A stretch of DNA of 64,000 nucleotides from Marsupella aquatica (GCA_973895155.1 OZ316892.1:2170001-2234000), one strand, 5' to 3'; counted from the stretch's first letter, positions 47,368 through 59,892 are shown. A program made the numbers and translations. The notes: generated by a model not told the origin, from the letters alone.

Positions 47368-48809
47368 ATGGCAGTGATTCGGAATGTCTCTGTCTTAATT
47401 ACTCCTCGCCTCCATGGCTGCATCTCAAGACCCACCGCCGGGAATTCCTCAGGACTTGCGTCTTCCTCGTCTGGGGCATACCGAATGCAACTTAACGCGA
47501 TTCCAATCCTCAAAAGGGCTTGCAAGGGCTTGGGGTTAGAGCAAATTGAATTTGAGAGCTCTTGCAGGATTTCAGGCAAGAATTGGAAAGGATGGGCGAG
47601 GAGGATTCCGAGTACTGCAGATATTTTGGGCGGTTGCAGGACTAGTGCGGAAAATAGAGAATTGAGTGCAGTGGACGAGGAAGTGGGAGTGATGGAGGGG
47701 GATGTGGTTGAGTACCCGGCGGCTAGCGGTGCTGGTGTGGGACACGAGGGCAACGACAATGGCCGACGGATAGGAGTTGGTGTCGTTGTAGACATGGTCA
47801 AAGAATCCGATGTTTTGTTATGTCAAATCGAGCCACTCTGCCAGGTGCTTTTTTATTTTCTCGCTCGTGAGTACTATTCTCTTGCTTGCGCTTCAAACCT
47901 CGGGACATTCTTGTTTCCTCCGAATAATGCTTGGTTCGAGCATCTTTTTGCTTTCATCCATTCATTCGAAATTGAACTTTATGGGTCCTGAGTGATGGGC
48001 AGGCGAGCTTTCCTGAGCTCTGTTCGCCCGAAGCAGCGGATCATCACCCAAGCTGCTTGAACCACATCTCCTCAGTTTACAGACCTACGTCTAATGGAGA
48101 GGGACTTGGTGAGATTAAATCAGGTTGACTAAGTCCGGTGGAGAACAATTCGACTTTCATGTCCAGAGAATTGATGGAGAAGGGGAAAGTTGTTAAAACA
48201 GCAGCTGGAGAAGGAGCTGTTCTGACACTCTGAAAACAATGTTTCAGGGTTTGGAACCTTATGATACTTTATATGATACTTCTAAAGGACTTTGTAAAAT
48301 GTGATGTGTTCCAACATGCTGGCAATCTTGCAGGAAGATCCAGGCTCTAAGGAATGGATTCATGATGAGTCGGAACCGGACATTACTGTTCCAATAGGCC
48401 AGGTTAGTATCCGTCTTCCTGGAGGCAAGGTCTAAATTTAGTCAAATCTGGTCATTGAGCCGGAAGTGAGTTTCTATTGCTCCTAGATTACAGATCTTTA
48501 GGTGAGCAACATAAGTAACCGGATTCAGCCTCTAATTTCATGTCTCCGCCTCATTCTTTGGCTTGAAGTGTCTCAGGATAGCTCGTGCTGTTGTCATAGT
48601 AACGAAATCATGGCGTCTTAAAAATGGATAGGCTTTGATGGCTCTTGAGTCCTTTATTGACTGGTCATTTATGCTTCACTCTGCTCAATGGTCAACTCTC
48701 CTTTGTGCAGGTTCGTGTTTTACAAGCCTGGTATAGTCAAAGAATGGTGCCGGATCGCATCTCAAATCCTCACGGAGAGCATGCTGAAAATCTATGGATT
48801 TTGGAGTGA
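47368..48809 (+). CDS. Three-exon gene of unknown function, probable plastid or mitochondrial protein
   Basis: Exons are 47368-47844, 48334-48402 and 48711-48809. All junctions are in phase 0, and the model gives 214 residues. The second exon has clear borders (ttgcag before, CAG then gttagt after). The third starts after tttgtgcag and ends at a TGA. The start MAVIRNVSVLITPRLHG is basic and hydrophobic with few acids, followed by a Ser/Gly-rich stretch, which suggests an organelle transit peptide. The C-terminus is the best-conserved-looking part: WIHDE, then VRVLQAWYSQRM and NPHGEHAENLW. I do not recognise the family. The first donor (GTGCTT) is weak, so a further exon may lie between 47845 and 48333. 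A 147-codon frame on the opposite strand of exon 1 is probably its shadow. Confidence 0.55.
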
Positions 48810-51039
48810 TTGAGCAGCCCTCCCAATTATTGAAGCTAGATCACTCATAGTACAGCATTGCCAGTGTAGAGTACCAACATCTTTGGGTATTAGGCAAAAG
48901 TAATTCCTCGGCTTATCATGCCCAGACAAGTGTGCGATTCAAACTTTAGGAACGATTTGCAGCATTTTGTATTTACAGCCCCATCCCATGGTCAATCAAG
49001 TCATCAATCACGTTATATTCACATGACTTCATACAGATCAAGACTTGCAGAGCTCGCACATGACCATCCAATAAAAACAAGGATGCTTCATTTTACCGAT
49101 AGTCTTCAAAATTATGAGCACCCAAGTTTGTCTAAGGAAAGTACTTGATAACTGCTCACCCTCTTGTCAATGCTGTCGTACTGTAAAAAGACAACATTGC
49201 CATTGTGTCCAAGAAAGCAATAGGCCACTCAAATTTCTGGATGCTCTAGACACATCTGAACGTAGACATGAAGGTCAGTCCCCACAAAACCAAGATTCCT
49301 GTGTAGAGTAGGATACTGGAGAGACGGCGCTGGAAGGGTGGAATGATCTCCCTTGATCAACTCAAGTTGTGCCACTCTTTCATCCCTCTTCCATTAAAGC
49401 TCGAGCTAATCTTTCTTCTTCCGATCCTCCCACGGCAGAGGGAACTGGGGCAGAGATAGTATGATCAGATCTAAAAGCTAGAAAAACGTGGGCATCGTTT
49501 CCTGGACAGTAATCATGTGCTCCATCACCAGAGCCTCCTGAGCCCCATGCCTCTCCTCCAGAGCTTCCTGGTCCCCATTTATCTTCTTCTGCAGCCATGA
49601 TTTGTCTGCCTTTGCTCATTTATGTTCTACCTCTTGTTTCACATAAGTTGACCTGCAAATCTGCTCAAATTCATGATCTATCAGTGCCTCAGAACAATCC
49701 AACTACAGAGTTCGTGTATCAGGTGAAATTCCAAGCAGAAACTGGAGGTAGTTATTGATTAAAGTTGAAAGTGCTGCCTATTCTGCTCTACTCTAAAGTC
49801 GCAACGAAATAGCCAAACCTGGATTCTGTCATGAATAAGACAACGTATGAAGATAAATTGAGACAAAGAAGGAAATGAGGCTCCGCACTGCCAACCATCA
49901 CCAATCGAGACAATTGTTCATACAAGGTAGAAATGTGCTGGTACAAATTTGCTCATTTTCGAAGAGAAAGCACAATAAATTCATTCATCTGAGCGAGAAC
50001 TAGCTTTTCAGCAAAAAAATTCACAAACTTCAAAGGACGTCCTTGATTTCCATTAAAGAGATCCAAATCAGAAAGGATTTAAAAATGAGGACCGCTTAGT
50101 GCAGACAAGTACACCCCAAGGCTGGAGACACCAATTCAGTCTTTTCCAAACTTACCCTGATTAGACAGTGAGAAATTACGAGTTTACCCTCATTTCATAC
50201 TAAATCAAACAACTGCGTATGTTTGTGAGCAAACGTAAAGTAATTTATGTGGTAAAGATTAATCATATGGCACGGTAGGCAGGATATAGGTCCGGAATGA
50301 GGACAGGGCTTATTTCTCCCATCAATTCCATCCCTAGGTTTACGTGGTTATTACAATAAAGATTGTTTTTTTATGCTGCTATATGGCGCATCTCTATTTC
50401 AGTCTCCCTGGTCCATTTTTATTTGGTTATTACTTTCATTTTGGTATAGGAGGGCTGTCTTTGTTATTCCATTAGTTTTGAATTTATTTGAGACCTCCAT
50501 ATATGTTCTTTGTTATTTCAAAATCCATTGGTTTCCTTTTTTTTCTCTTGTCTTCCCTTCCACAATTCTTTTCTAAGTTTTTTTTCTGAATTTGCCCTCA
50601 AAAATAATCTTCACTCTAAATAATTGCTGCTTGCAAAGCTCTAAGACGCTACCAACCAGATCCCACGGAAGGCATCCACAACTGGACCTCACAGGTATAC
50701 TCCATATGATGTTTGGACATTATATTTATTACTTAAATGTTTAAGAATTCTATGGCCTGTAACATGCTGTCCAAGATTGTTCTGTCTTTCTTCACAATAA
50801 CTTTAAAATATTTTCATTTCCATACTATAATTTAAATAATTAATTTACTGAATTCAACTAAAATATGATAAGATCATTTTGAATAAGTTAAGTATAACAA
50901 AGTATTAGAATGGTGTAGCTATATCTAGACTCCTCATACCCATCCCTACTCTAAGCATATTCTAGATACCAAAAATTCAAGTTACCACACAAAACTAGGG
51001 CCTATGACCGGGGTCTGGACCTATGGCTTGGGTATATGG
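48810..51039. other. Intergenic region
   Basis: It probably begins with the 3' untranslated region of the preceding gene. Short plus-strand frames near 48918-49311 resemble nothing. The interval 49650-51039 is AT-rich and appears empty. Confidence 0.4.
49380..49598 (-). CDS. Possible small protein, unassigned
   Basis: An open frame of about 72 codons starts at MAAEEDKWG (seven codons earlier if the upstream ATG is used). It has a Gly/Ser/Trp-rich stretch (residues about 8-26) and an acidic end with EEERLARALMEEG. Its composition is more protein-like than neighbouring frames, and it sits tail-to-tail with the gene at 47368. There is no known domain. It could equally be chance coding within a 3' region. 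Confidence 0.25.
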   Translation of the reverse strand: MAAEEDKWGPGSSGGEAWGSGGSGDGAHDYCPGNDAHVFLAFRSDHTISAPVPSAVGGSEEERLARALMEEG

Positions 51040-51416
51040 TGTTAGGTATTGCCTCTATCTTGTACTTGGCTAACTAGGGTTAGCATTAGCACTAGTTAGA
51101 TATTAGTACAGTTTGTGGAGTAGCTCACTCGAGTAGACATAATATTTTAGAGAGTTCTAATGTGAAACTCATTTTACACAGTGAGGTTTTCGATGAAAGA
51201 CCTAAAGAGGAGATATGCCTAAGAGCTCCGCAGAAGAAGCTATGGTGGACCATGTATAATTTGAAAATTAGTGATTTTCTTGACAACAATGAACGTAGCC
51301 TATCCGGGTGAACCATTTATATGTTGTGTAATCTCATGGTGAATGTGTATGAGTTGTTGACGTGCGCATTATTAATGTGACTCTTGTGTCTACCCTGGTT
51401 GGCAATTTACCCAACA
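51040..51416. mobile_element. Weak solo-LTR candidate
   Basis: It begins TGTTAGGTATTG, like the candidate LTR at 32770, and reaches AACA at 51416, with flanking TATGG and TATGA. However, the right end falls inside a local tandem (aatttaccc...aggtcactataatta repeated at about 51404 and 51452), which could produce this by chance. Confidence 0.3.
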
Positions 51417-51714
51417 TATGATGAAGTAGGTCACTATAATTATAGATAACAATTTACCCGACATATGGTGGAATAGGTCACTATAATTACAGATAGAATG
51501 GTGCTGCAATTTACGTGGCAATCTACTCTAGTCATTGTTAATTTAGAGATTAAGCCCCATAAACCCTAAACCCTTGAAAAGAAGCTGCCAAGCCCTGTTT
51601 TGCCGTCTGGGTTCAATTCTCGGGATTACAGCCCTAAAACCCTTGAAACGAGCCTGTATCAGGCACATCGCAAATTTCTCGAGTCAGCCAAGCGCCACGG
51701 CTTTGTTCCGGCCA

Positions 51715-51756
51715 AGCAGAGCAGAGCAGAGCAGGGCAGGGCAGGGCAGGGCAGGG
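51715..51756. repeat. agcag/ggcag microsatellite in the PPR leader region
   Basis: A run of gcaga and then gggca pentamers lies about 630 bp before the PPR start codon. It is probably in the promoter or 5' leader. Confidence 0.8.
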
Positions 51757-52386
51757 ATTGCGATTCCGGTGTCAATTCGTTGCATCTGTAGTTGGAGGTG
51801 GCTGCGAGTTCAGCTGATTCGTCGATGCTGTTCTCGGATCGGTGCTTGTGCGGCAGACTGCCGATCGGAGACCATGTGCGAGCGCTCTTGGAGAGATTCG
51901 GGGACTGCGGTGCCGTTCCCCACTCTGCTCCATTTTCAGCTGAGTTTCCTGTGGTCGTCTGTACCGGAGTAGAAGTGGTCACTCAAGAGAAGCTTTTCTG
52001 TGGTCTGCGTCGCAATAAATCTTGATGTAGAATAATTGGCGTTGTCATCCGTTGGAGTTTAGGGTTTTTTTCCAACAGAAATATATCTTTGTTGCTATCT
52101 GTCTGCGATCTGTGTTGGGCCGGGCGTGCTGTATCGTAGAAATTTGGATTTCCCTGTGTTTTTTGGAAGACTGTGAACAGAGTCCTAAGAAACTATGACA
52201 CGTCTTGGAAGCTTCAGAGGTAGAAGTCAGGTCCTGTGCATTTCTCACGAGATTGTGGTGGAGGTGTCCACGTAGAATGAGGGCTGCTTCACTTGACAGT
52301 TGACGATCTAAAACCCAATGGGTGCATAGCACACGCTGAGAAATCTATGACAGCCGAGTTTGGAGAGGAATTTCGATTTCGTGGGC

Positions 52387-54537
52387 ATGGCAGCCCAAAT
52401 TCTAACTCTTTGGGCAGGAAAGCTTAGTGCTCTTTCTCCACGTAGCAACTGCTGCACGAGCTGGATAAGCGCACAGCAGCAGACGATTTTGCATGCCCTC
52501 TCTGCCCACCAAGCTGCACCAGGAGCAGCAGAACAACAGTCATTGGAACAATCATGGAGTTCGCGGTCACGTTTCTTTGCCAAGACATGGAAGAAGGATC
52601 AGGGGGACCCGAAAAAATTGATGGTGAAGGAGCAGCAACCGGGAAGCAAATCGGTTAAGCCTGTCAATGTGGAGCCCCTCATCAAACAGCTGGACGAGGG
52701 GGGAGCCGTCGAGGACGAGTTGGCTGATCGGTACCGAACGGTGCCCGACTGGAAGTGGCGGGTTGCTCTCAAAAGCCTGTGTGAATCCCGGAGAGTCGAC
52801 GCAGCTGCGAAGCTGCTGTGGTGGATGTTCTCGGAGCCCGGGCTCCATGTCTCTTACGACATTGTCTCTGCTATCGTGATCGCTGGACTCAGTAGAGAGG
52901 GCCGAGTCTACGACGCTTTTCTGTTAGTCGGTCCTCTCAAACAGAAGGACGCGTCTTATCCTGTGATCGTGCAGAACGCCCTCATCGAAGCTTTCGCTCG
53001 GAATGGCGAAGCAGAGAAGGCGCTGGAGCTGCTGGGGCGGATGCGTGAGCAGGGACTGCATCCCGACAAGCTCACGTACAGCGTCGTTATCCAGGGCTGC
53101 ACGAGATCCAATATGGGCCTTGGCACAGTGCTCCGGTTGTACGAGCAGATGCGGAGCGATGGCTTTGAAGTGGACGGCAAGCTCTACAACGACTTGATAG
53201 TCTCAACCGCCGCTTCAGGAGATGCCGACCGCGCGCTATATTTTCTGGAGAAGCTGCAGGAAGGCGGATTCAGACCAGCACAGACGAGCTATGTAGCTGT
53301 GATGACTGCACTCGGATGTTCCGGTAGGACAGAGGAAGCAGAGTGCATTTTTGAGGAGATGAAAGTCGAGGGATTTGTTCCAAACACTCGGTCCTACAAC
53401 GCTCTGCTTCTCTCGTACACAAAGGTGGGTCTGCTCACGGAGGCCGAGAGAATTCTCAGACTTATTGAGGATAGTGGGTTGACTTTGAATCAGCGGACTT
53501 ATGGGCTCATGATTGACGCATACACGCGTTCAGGGCGTCTCAAACAGGGCATTGCGCTTTTCGATGTCATGAAGCGGAAGGACGTCCAGCCCAATGCTTT
53601 CATTTACAGCCGGCTTATGGCATTGTTTAGAGACACAGGACAGTGGGAGCTAGCGATTGATTTGTTGCGTGAGATGCAAGAGTCGGGAATTGCTCCCAAC
53701 AAGCACGTCTATAACATCGTGATTGACACCTATGGGAAGCACGGACACCTCGACCAGGCCCTCAACGCCTTTCAAAAGATGAAGGCTGACGGGATTCAAC
53801 GTGATGTCGTCACCTGGAACTCTTTGATAGAAGCATATTGTAGAGCAGACCAATACGCAGACACGCTCGATCTCTACCAGGAAATGCAGGACGATGGTTG
53901 CTCCCCGAACGCACAAACGTTCAACATTGTAATAAACCACGTTGGAGTCCGTGGAGAGTGGCAAAAAGTTGAATCGCTCCTGAAGGAGATGCAGAGCAGG
54001 GGCGTGGTAAGGAATGTGGTCACCTTCACAACGTTGGTGGACATTTACGGACGGAGTGGCCGCTTCCAAGAAGCTGTGGAGTGCTTCGACGTCATGACGC
54101 AGCAAGGCTTGAAACCGAACTCTGCTGTGTATTGTGCTTTGGCCAATGCGTATGCTCAGCAGGGCATGTGTGGGCAGGCAGTCAATGTGTTTAGGGCGAT
54201 GGAACGAGCCGGCATGGAGCCGAATGTGTTAATGTTGAACCTTCTCATCAATGCCTTCAGTGTAGCTGGAATGTACCTTGAGGCCTTTGCTGTTTTTGAA
54301 TACATGAAGGAGGTAGGGTTGAGTCCGGACGTCGTGACTTACACAACTTTGATGAAAGCTCTCATTAAGGGCCGGAAGCTGTCCCAAGTGCGGGGACTTT
54401 TTGACGACATGATAGCAGCTGGCTGTGCCCCAGATGAAATGGCCAGGGATATGCTCCGCAGTGCTCTAAAATTTATGGAACAAAGTGGAAACCCCGACGA
54501 GTTCAAGCCCATGGAACCGGCGGCAGAGGTGGACTAA
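52387..54537 (+). CDS. CRP1: P-class pentatricopeptide repeat protein, CRP1 clade
   Basis: An intronless 716-residue protein. Residues 1 to about 75 are rich in Ser, Ala, Gln and Arg and nearly free of acids, like a plastid transit peptide. About 16 PPR motifs of 35 residues fill residues about 120-690 in an unbroken chain with no L or S spacing. No E, DYW or SMR domain follows, so this is a P-class RNA-binding protein. Late repeats read VVTFTTLVDIYGRSGRF, NAYAQQG, NLLINAF and AVFEYMKEVGLSPDVVTYTT. The tail has MARDMLRSALKFM. As I recall it, Arabidopsis and maize CRP1 share this order and tail; CRP1 is needed for petB/petD transcript processing and for petA and psaC translation in chloroplasts. 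I chose the ATG at 52387 because the frame upstream has only a TTG. CRP1-clade membership is likely; the same RNA targets are inference. Confidence 0.85.
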   Translation: MAAQILTLWAGKLSALSPRSNCCTSWISAQQQTILHALSAHQAAPGAAEQQSLEQSWSSRSRFFAKTWKKDQGDPKKLMVKEQQPGSKSVKPVNVEPLIKQLDEGGAVEDELADRYRTVPDWKWRVALKSLCESRRVDAAAKLLWWMFSEPGLHVSYDIVSAIVIAGLSREGRVYDAFLLVGPLKQKDASYPVIVQNALIEAFARNGEAEKALELLGRMREQGLHPDKLTYSVVIQGCTRSNMGLGTVLRLYEQMRSDGFEVDGKLYNDLIVSTAASGDADRALYFLEKLQEGGFRPAQTSYVAVMTALGCSGRTEEAECIFEEMKVEGFVPNTRSYNALLLSYTKVGLLTEAERILRLIEDSGLTLNQRTYGLMIDAYTRSGRLKQGIALFDVMKRKDVQPNAFIYSRLMALFRDTGQWELAIDLLREMQESGIAPNKHVYNIVIDTYGKHGHLDQALNAFQKMKADGIQRDVVTWNSLIEAYCRADQYADTLDLYQEMQDDGCSPNAQTFNIVINHVGVRGEWQKVESLLKEMQSRGVVRNVVTFTTLVDIYGRSGRFQEAVECFDVMTQQGLKPNSAVYCALANAYAQQGMCGQAVNVFRAMERAGMEPNVLMLNLLINAFSVAGMYLEAFAVFEYMKEVGLSPDVVTYTTLMKALIKGRKLSQVRGLFDDMIAAGCAPDEMARDMLRSALKFMEQSGNPDEFKPMEPAAEVD

Positions 54538-56995
54538 TTGACCACTGAAGTCATCGTCAAAGAGACCATGTCTTACGAGGAGATCAGAAGTCCATTGGAT
54601 TGATGATCAGCACAGAAGTGATACTGTCAGTGACTTCTCTGTCAGTCCTGACTACTCCTACAGAGTGTGTGACATCTCAGCACGCTTTCGAATCAACATC
54701 ACCGGACCTCGTTCAGCAAATGAGTAGGCCAGATGTGAAGAGATCCGTAGTCCCTGGACGCAGAGATATGGTACAAAAAAGCCTTCATGATTTTCCCACT
54801 TTGCAGAAATACAAGTGAGACTACGAGTTTTCCGACGATCTCAATTGAAGTTGGAATGAAGGTACTGGATTTGCAAATTTGCGTCCTTCGTTTCCAGTTG
54901 ATTCTTTCCGGAAACATCTCTTTCTAGTCTAGTGGACTGGAGGCCATATTGGCTGGGCAGGATCAAGTGGTTCCAATGTAGTGAAAATGAATCGCTGAAG
55001 TGTTCTATCAAATGCCAACTGATTTAAGTCGATGGGTTTGCAGAATTCAGTGCCAGGAGTGGTCCTTCCCGGGCGACAGTTTAGCAGGTCCCATGTTCAG
55101 TATGGTCTGGCGTGATAGACCAAAAGGAGCAATCGATAGAGCAGAGAGTGCACTCCAAATCTCAAGCTAGCCAACTCCTCGGTCTGCATCACGTGACGTG
55201 AAGAATGCCTCTGCATGTGATGGGTGATTAATGGGCGGAAGCGCTAAGGTGATGTGAGGTGGTTTAGCCTGGGGCGCTGCCGCCGACAGTTATACAGCTA
55301 CTTGTCTCTCCAATTTTCGGGTGGGGCTTAGTCAACTACGCGACCCACTCTAGAGTCCGAATACCTATACACAAGGAGTACGAAAAAGTCACAATTGTGG
55401 TCCGACTTTTGCAAATTGTACTTCTGTAATCTCTTCGTGCAATTAGAGCCTCCACTGTAGCTTTGAAATATGTTAAGCATTGAATTTCCAAAGAATAAGC
55501 AATTTCCAAAGTATAAGCTGGTAGATAACTATATTCAGAAACAAAGTTCATTTCAATGTACGTGACACCTTCCAAAATTACGACACTATCATAATCCCAG
55601 CTTGAGATTGAAAGTAATCGAACATATGTAGATACCTTTTCGTTGCTACATTGATACATGATGTGAAATCTTGGAAGTTCTTCGCATAATTGACCGATTC
55701 ACAAAGTTTTACAGCATGGTTTTGTAGTTCTATGTAAGAATCCTCTACAAATGTCTGCCAATTATTTATGAAGCTTCTTGGGTGGCATTCGCAATGTCGC
55801 CCATATTCTTCTTACTTGAGTTTTGAGTTTACTTTCCCTTGCCAGTACTAGAATTCTCTTGAGATACGTTCTTGCTAAGTGATCATATGCCCCAAAACGT
55901 TCTCCTGAAAGATCTTGGTATCATTTCAATATCGTTTCAACATGTTCAGTCTGTACGAAAGGAAACCCTGAAGATATTGCAACAAGTTCACATTATAAAC
56001 GAGAGGCAATCCCGAAACTCACTCTACCATTTCAAAGAGCGAGATAATAGCAGAGAAACTCTATTAGCCACTTTCGAAGGTAAGATCATGGCGGGAGATT
56101 TCATTTTATCAATAATGAGGGTTACTCATCAAAATACATCACTTCTGTACACATGGGTGAAAAGCAGCAAGGAAGAAACAGGGACCTTCCATTCCAATTT
56201 CAAAGACTATTCGACCTGTCAAGGACCTCATTCCGATATGTGCAAACAACCCTAAGACGACCTGAACATGCCGAGATACGTAGGACCTTTTAGTAGATGT
56301 ATTCCAGTCACGGCTCTACCTGCAGTGGAACGACCCACCGGTTATTTCTGAATATCTTCCAATAATGTTGCACGCATCTTGTTTGTTTATGGTCCAGCAG
56401 GGGGGTTGTTTAGAGAGAGTGAGCGACAGTCATAATAGAATTGACCACTCACATAGACGAGACATATAAAACCCAGAAACCAATCCAATAAGGTACTCTA
56501 TGCTACCCCTGGTCCATCCAGTGCGCGAGTCTAGGACCATGGCAGAAATGTTACGAGTACAGTCCATCCTCCCTTCCAAAGATAACATCACTAAATGGAC
56601 ACTGCATCAGTCCATCTAATTGTAATCCGATGAGACGCATCATATCCATAGTTCACGACTGCTGTGGACTCTTATGGACTAAACTCCGAACTTATGACTC
56701 ATGCTAATCTTTTGTATATTCTTAGCCAATGAAGTGTCACCCTGCAAATGAAGGCTAAAAATGGACCTTTAAAATCCAGGGGCAGTGACAGGCGCGCCTG
56801 GAAGAACACCAGAAGTCATGACATCATTAACTCTCAACTCCACGGTTTGTTCCTGACGCGAAGGCAGCCTACAATGGGACGAGCTAGTATATGTCACTCC
56901 AAAAGCTGTGGCGGCTGAGGAAATACCTGAAATGTTTCTCCAAAATCTCGTCCATACATGCCAAGAGCACGTCTCCTCATGTGCAAACTTTCAGT
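54538..56995. other. Intergenic region between converging PPR and Derlin genes
   Basis: It holds the presumed 3' untranslated regions of both genes. Open frames at 55336-55659 (minus) and 55872-56255 (plus) have no recognisable motif, and I do not call them. Confidence 0.4.
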
Positions 56996-59892
56996 TCAGT
57001 CACGATTGAGCCGATAACTCCGGCCAGTGAAGGGTCGTCCTGTGGCGGGTGGGGGTGGCTGGGACACAGGAGCAGATCGTGGGGGTTCCCCTATCCTGTA
57101 TTTAGCCAGCAACTTGAATCTGGGAAATAAATGAGAGTCAAAGAATGTCGACAGAATAAAATGTACAAGGAGAAATTCAGTGCACTCTTTTTCAAACGTT
57201 GACAGGAAGCTATGTTTCGCTTAACGGCTTGGATTTTTCCTTAGTTTTGTGATAAACTCTTCCACCCCAAAGGCACAATTGGACACCATTTAAAAGACAG
57301 ATACCGCCCATGTAATGCATATGAGCAGCAGTGCATCTTAAGGTGAATTTGGGAGGATGTTGGTTGGAAAAAGGATACACCCACTGAGGAGTCTTCAATA
57401 ACTGCCTTCCGCCATTGCGAGGGTGCAGGACAGTGAGAAAGTAGTGTACATGCCCAATGATAATCCCCAGTAGATCAGGTACAAATGACTGACCAAGCAT
57501 TGTGTTGACTGCTAATAATCCCCATGGCAAGTAGAAACCCTGTACAAGATGAAACACTGGCTCAATCTCTCCGACAGAGCAAAAACGAAGTCGAATACAC
57601 CAATAACAGCGACAGAAAAAGTTCTAACCTTCCAGTTCTATAATTTTGCCTTTACACTGGACGAAGGGAAAACATCCAACGATGTACGGGAGTCAACTTA
57701 TGTCCTGATGCAACGAGAACTGGCACCACAGAGAGGCGAAATGGACATCTAACAAGTCTAACATCATATGGATTTCAACCTGCGCCAAGGTCCTCGCAAG
57801 TCCTGATCTTACTTCAAGATAGATCAAGACCCTGCCCTAGTCACACCTAAGACATTCACAATGCGCGGGGCCTGTACAGCATTCAACTTACGCAATACCA
57901 TACATCATGCACCGACCCATTACCTGAAAGTCCACAACCCCCATGATGTTGACTCTCGCCATCGGAAACTCACGACTCCAAAGATACACAAGCGTAAAGC
58001 ACAAACTACTCCCCAGAAAGGGAATACTGAGGCGAGGTACGATCGACGTCAAAATCTGATGAATTAAGAAGACCAAATATTACTTCCAATTGCCACTAGG
58101 GATAAATTCTTCAAACGAGTCCCAAAACACCACAATCCTCCAAACAGGCACGCGACCGCATTAGATTTCCAACTACAATGTAGGATATACTAACAACTTA
58201 AGTTGGTGGCCGGTTCAACGAAGCAGAAACTCTCAGGGGATGCAACAGTCTGATGGATAGGTGTGTGTAGCATGGAATACAAGAGGAGACAATCCAAACA
58301 AAAACACAAGCACAGACTGACAGTCCGTCGACTCACAAGTGCAGTTGCGGAGGTTGTCATCAGCATCCACAGAAAATCAGCAGTTCTCTTGCTGTAAGGC
58401 CCCTGCTCAAGTTGCACTCCATATCTGACACTGATATCAAGCAAATGACAAAAACGCATCACAATTTGATGATTGTACCCACAAGGAGATCCTCGCAAAT
58501 CAAACTAGCACGAGCATGGAGATTATCTACACATTTAGAGTCAGTGACAGGATCAAAAAGTGAAAAAATTGAAAGTCCAAGTAACGAACAACAAAAATTG
58601 AATCTACAGGTTGAATTGATAAAACTCACATCATCAACATTCTCATACCGAAATACGGAGAGAATTGCCCTAAGAAGAAAAAATTTGAAACCAGCCGCCA
58701 TATCTGCAACAGTCAACCATGAAATACAAAGTCCAACTATACAACTATCACCTCTGGAAGATCCTCAACGAGAAAGTTCAAATCCGAGTAATTGAGCTCT
58801 GCCTTCTAAACCTTCGAAGAAGTGCTCAGATGAAATTATCGGCCAAAATTTATTTCCAGAATCACGAGCAAAGACGCAAGAGAGGTTGGCAAAGAATAGA
58901 CAACCCATCAAGATATCATCAGCACCTGAAACTGACGCAAAACAAGAGAATAGGAAAGTGCCATCAATCTCGGATTGATAATTCCTAAATGATAGCCGAC
59001 AGATGAGGCAAAGCAGAGCGTCCCATAGGCCTTGGTTATCACTGGAAGCGATTCGAACCACCTGAAATTGACGTCAATACCACCCCCAACACTCACATCA
59101 GATACATCTGGATTGGTGACTGACTCAGGTGGAAAAGCAGATACAGAATCTAAGTCCAGAGCCCACACCACATAGTTTTAATTTTGAATTTAGTCTCAAA
59201 ACGATTGTGAACTCCTGAGTACATCGATGAATATGTTGCACAGTCCAGAGCCACCAAAAATGCCTTTGCCCCATCCACCTACTCCCCACCCGCACCCCAC
59301 ACCTAAATTTGGAACCTTTCCAAACATTTGAACGCCAATCCGTAGACGTGATCGGCTGTGAGTGAACCTGACCCTAAAATCGTCCTTCGGGAATCCACAT
59401 TTGTTTTCAAAAGAAGGGACGAAAGGAGAGGGAAATGCCGGCCATACATCTCATGACGCACACTCATCCTCTCAGTCATTAAGGTGGATCATTCATCAAT
59501 AGTCATCGTCGAATTGAATGAAAACAAACTAATTCCGCTGGGACACGGTAGGTTCTGCAGCATGCTTCAGAGAGCAGAAACAGACGACCAGCCCTAAAAA
59601 AGTTTACAGAGATCTCTGATTCTCTTCTCGGTGGCGTTGACAGAGCTGACAATTGCTCTTGATGGTAACAAATAGCATTCCGACGAATTTGCACAGCTCA
59701 GCTAAACGAAACTTCCATCCATCCTTGACGTCCTATTAAAACCTCGCTATAGGCAAACAGCATCTGTTCACCGGCCGGCTGGCAAACTCGAGGCCGAGCC
59801 TCCTTCAACTCGTCAAAATTCAGAACAAACATCCAAAACACCAAATAGGATGAGAGTTGAACGCAAAGAACGCACTCGGATGGCGTCGACAT
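56996..59892 (-). CDS. DER1: Derlin (DER1-like) ER membrane protein, seven exons
   Basis: A rhomboid-fold pseudoprotease that helps move misfolded proteins out of the ER for degradation. Exons in transcript order are 59892-59876, 59061-58926, 58703-58630, 58430-58337, 58055-57924, 57539-57379 and 57119-56996; they join in frame to 245 residues, close to plant Derlins. Seen in order: MSTPSEWFESLPVITKAYG at the N-terminus, the WR motif in IWRL (W53-R54), and LMIVRYGVQLE with KRTADFLWM. Then come LVYLWSRE, GFYLPWG, and a GxxxG at 176-180 in LLGIIIGHVHYF followed by VLHP and LKTPQWV. The C-terminus FTGRSYRLNRD resembles the p97/CDC48-binding SHP box but has Ser at the second Gly. The first coding exon has only 17 nt and was placed because it alone completes the start and phase. 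The exon 2 donor (GTGCTG) is weak. The paralogue within the family is uncertain. Confidence 0.85.

Noticed and set aside
47358-47801. 147-codon minus-strand frame opposite exon 1 of the gene at 47368
   Set aside because: The plus strand has a start, in-phase donor and two downstream exons with good borders. The minus frame has no supporting splice sites or recognisable motif and is best read as a shadow, although it cannot be fully excluded.
52360-52386. Upstream extension of the PPR frame
   Set aside because: It starts with TTG. The first in-frame ATG is at 52387, and the ATG at 52347 is in another frame.
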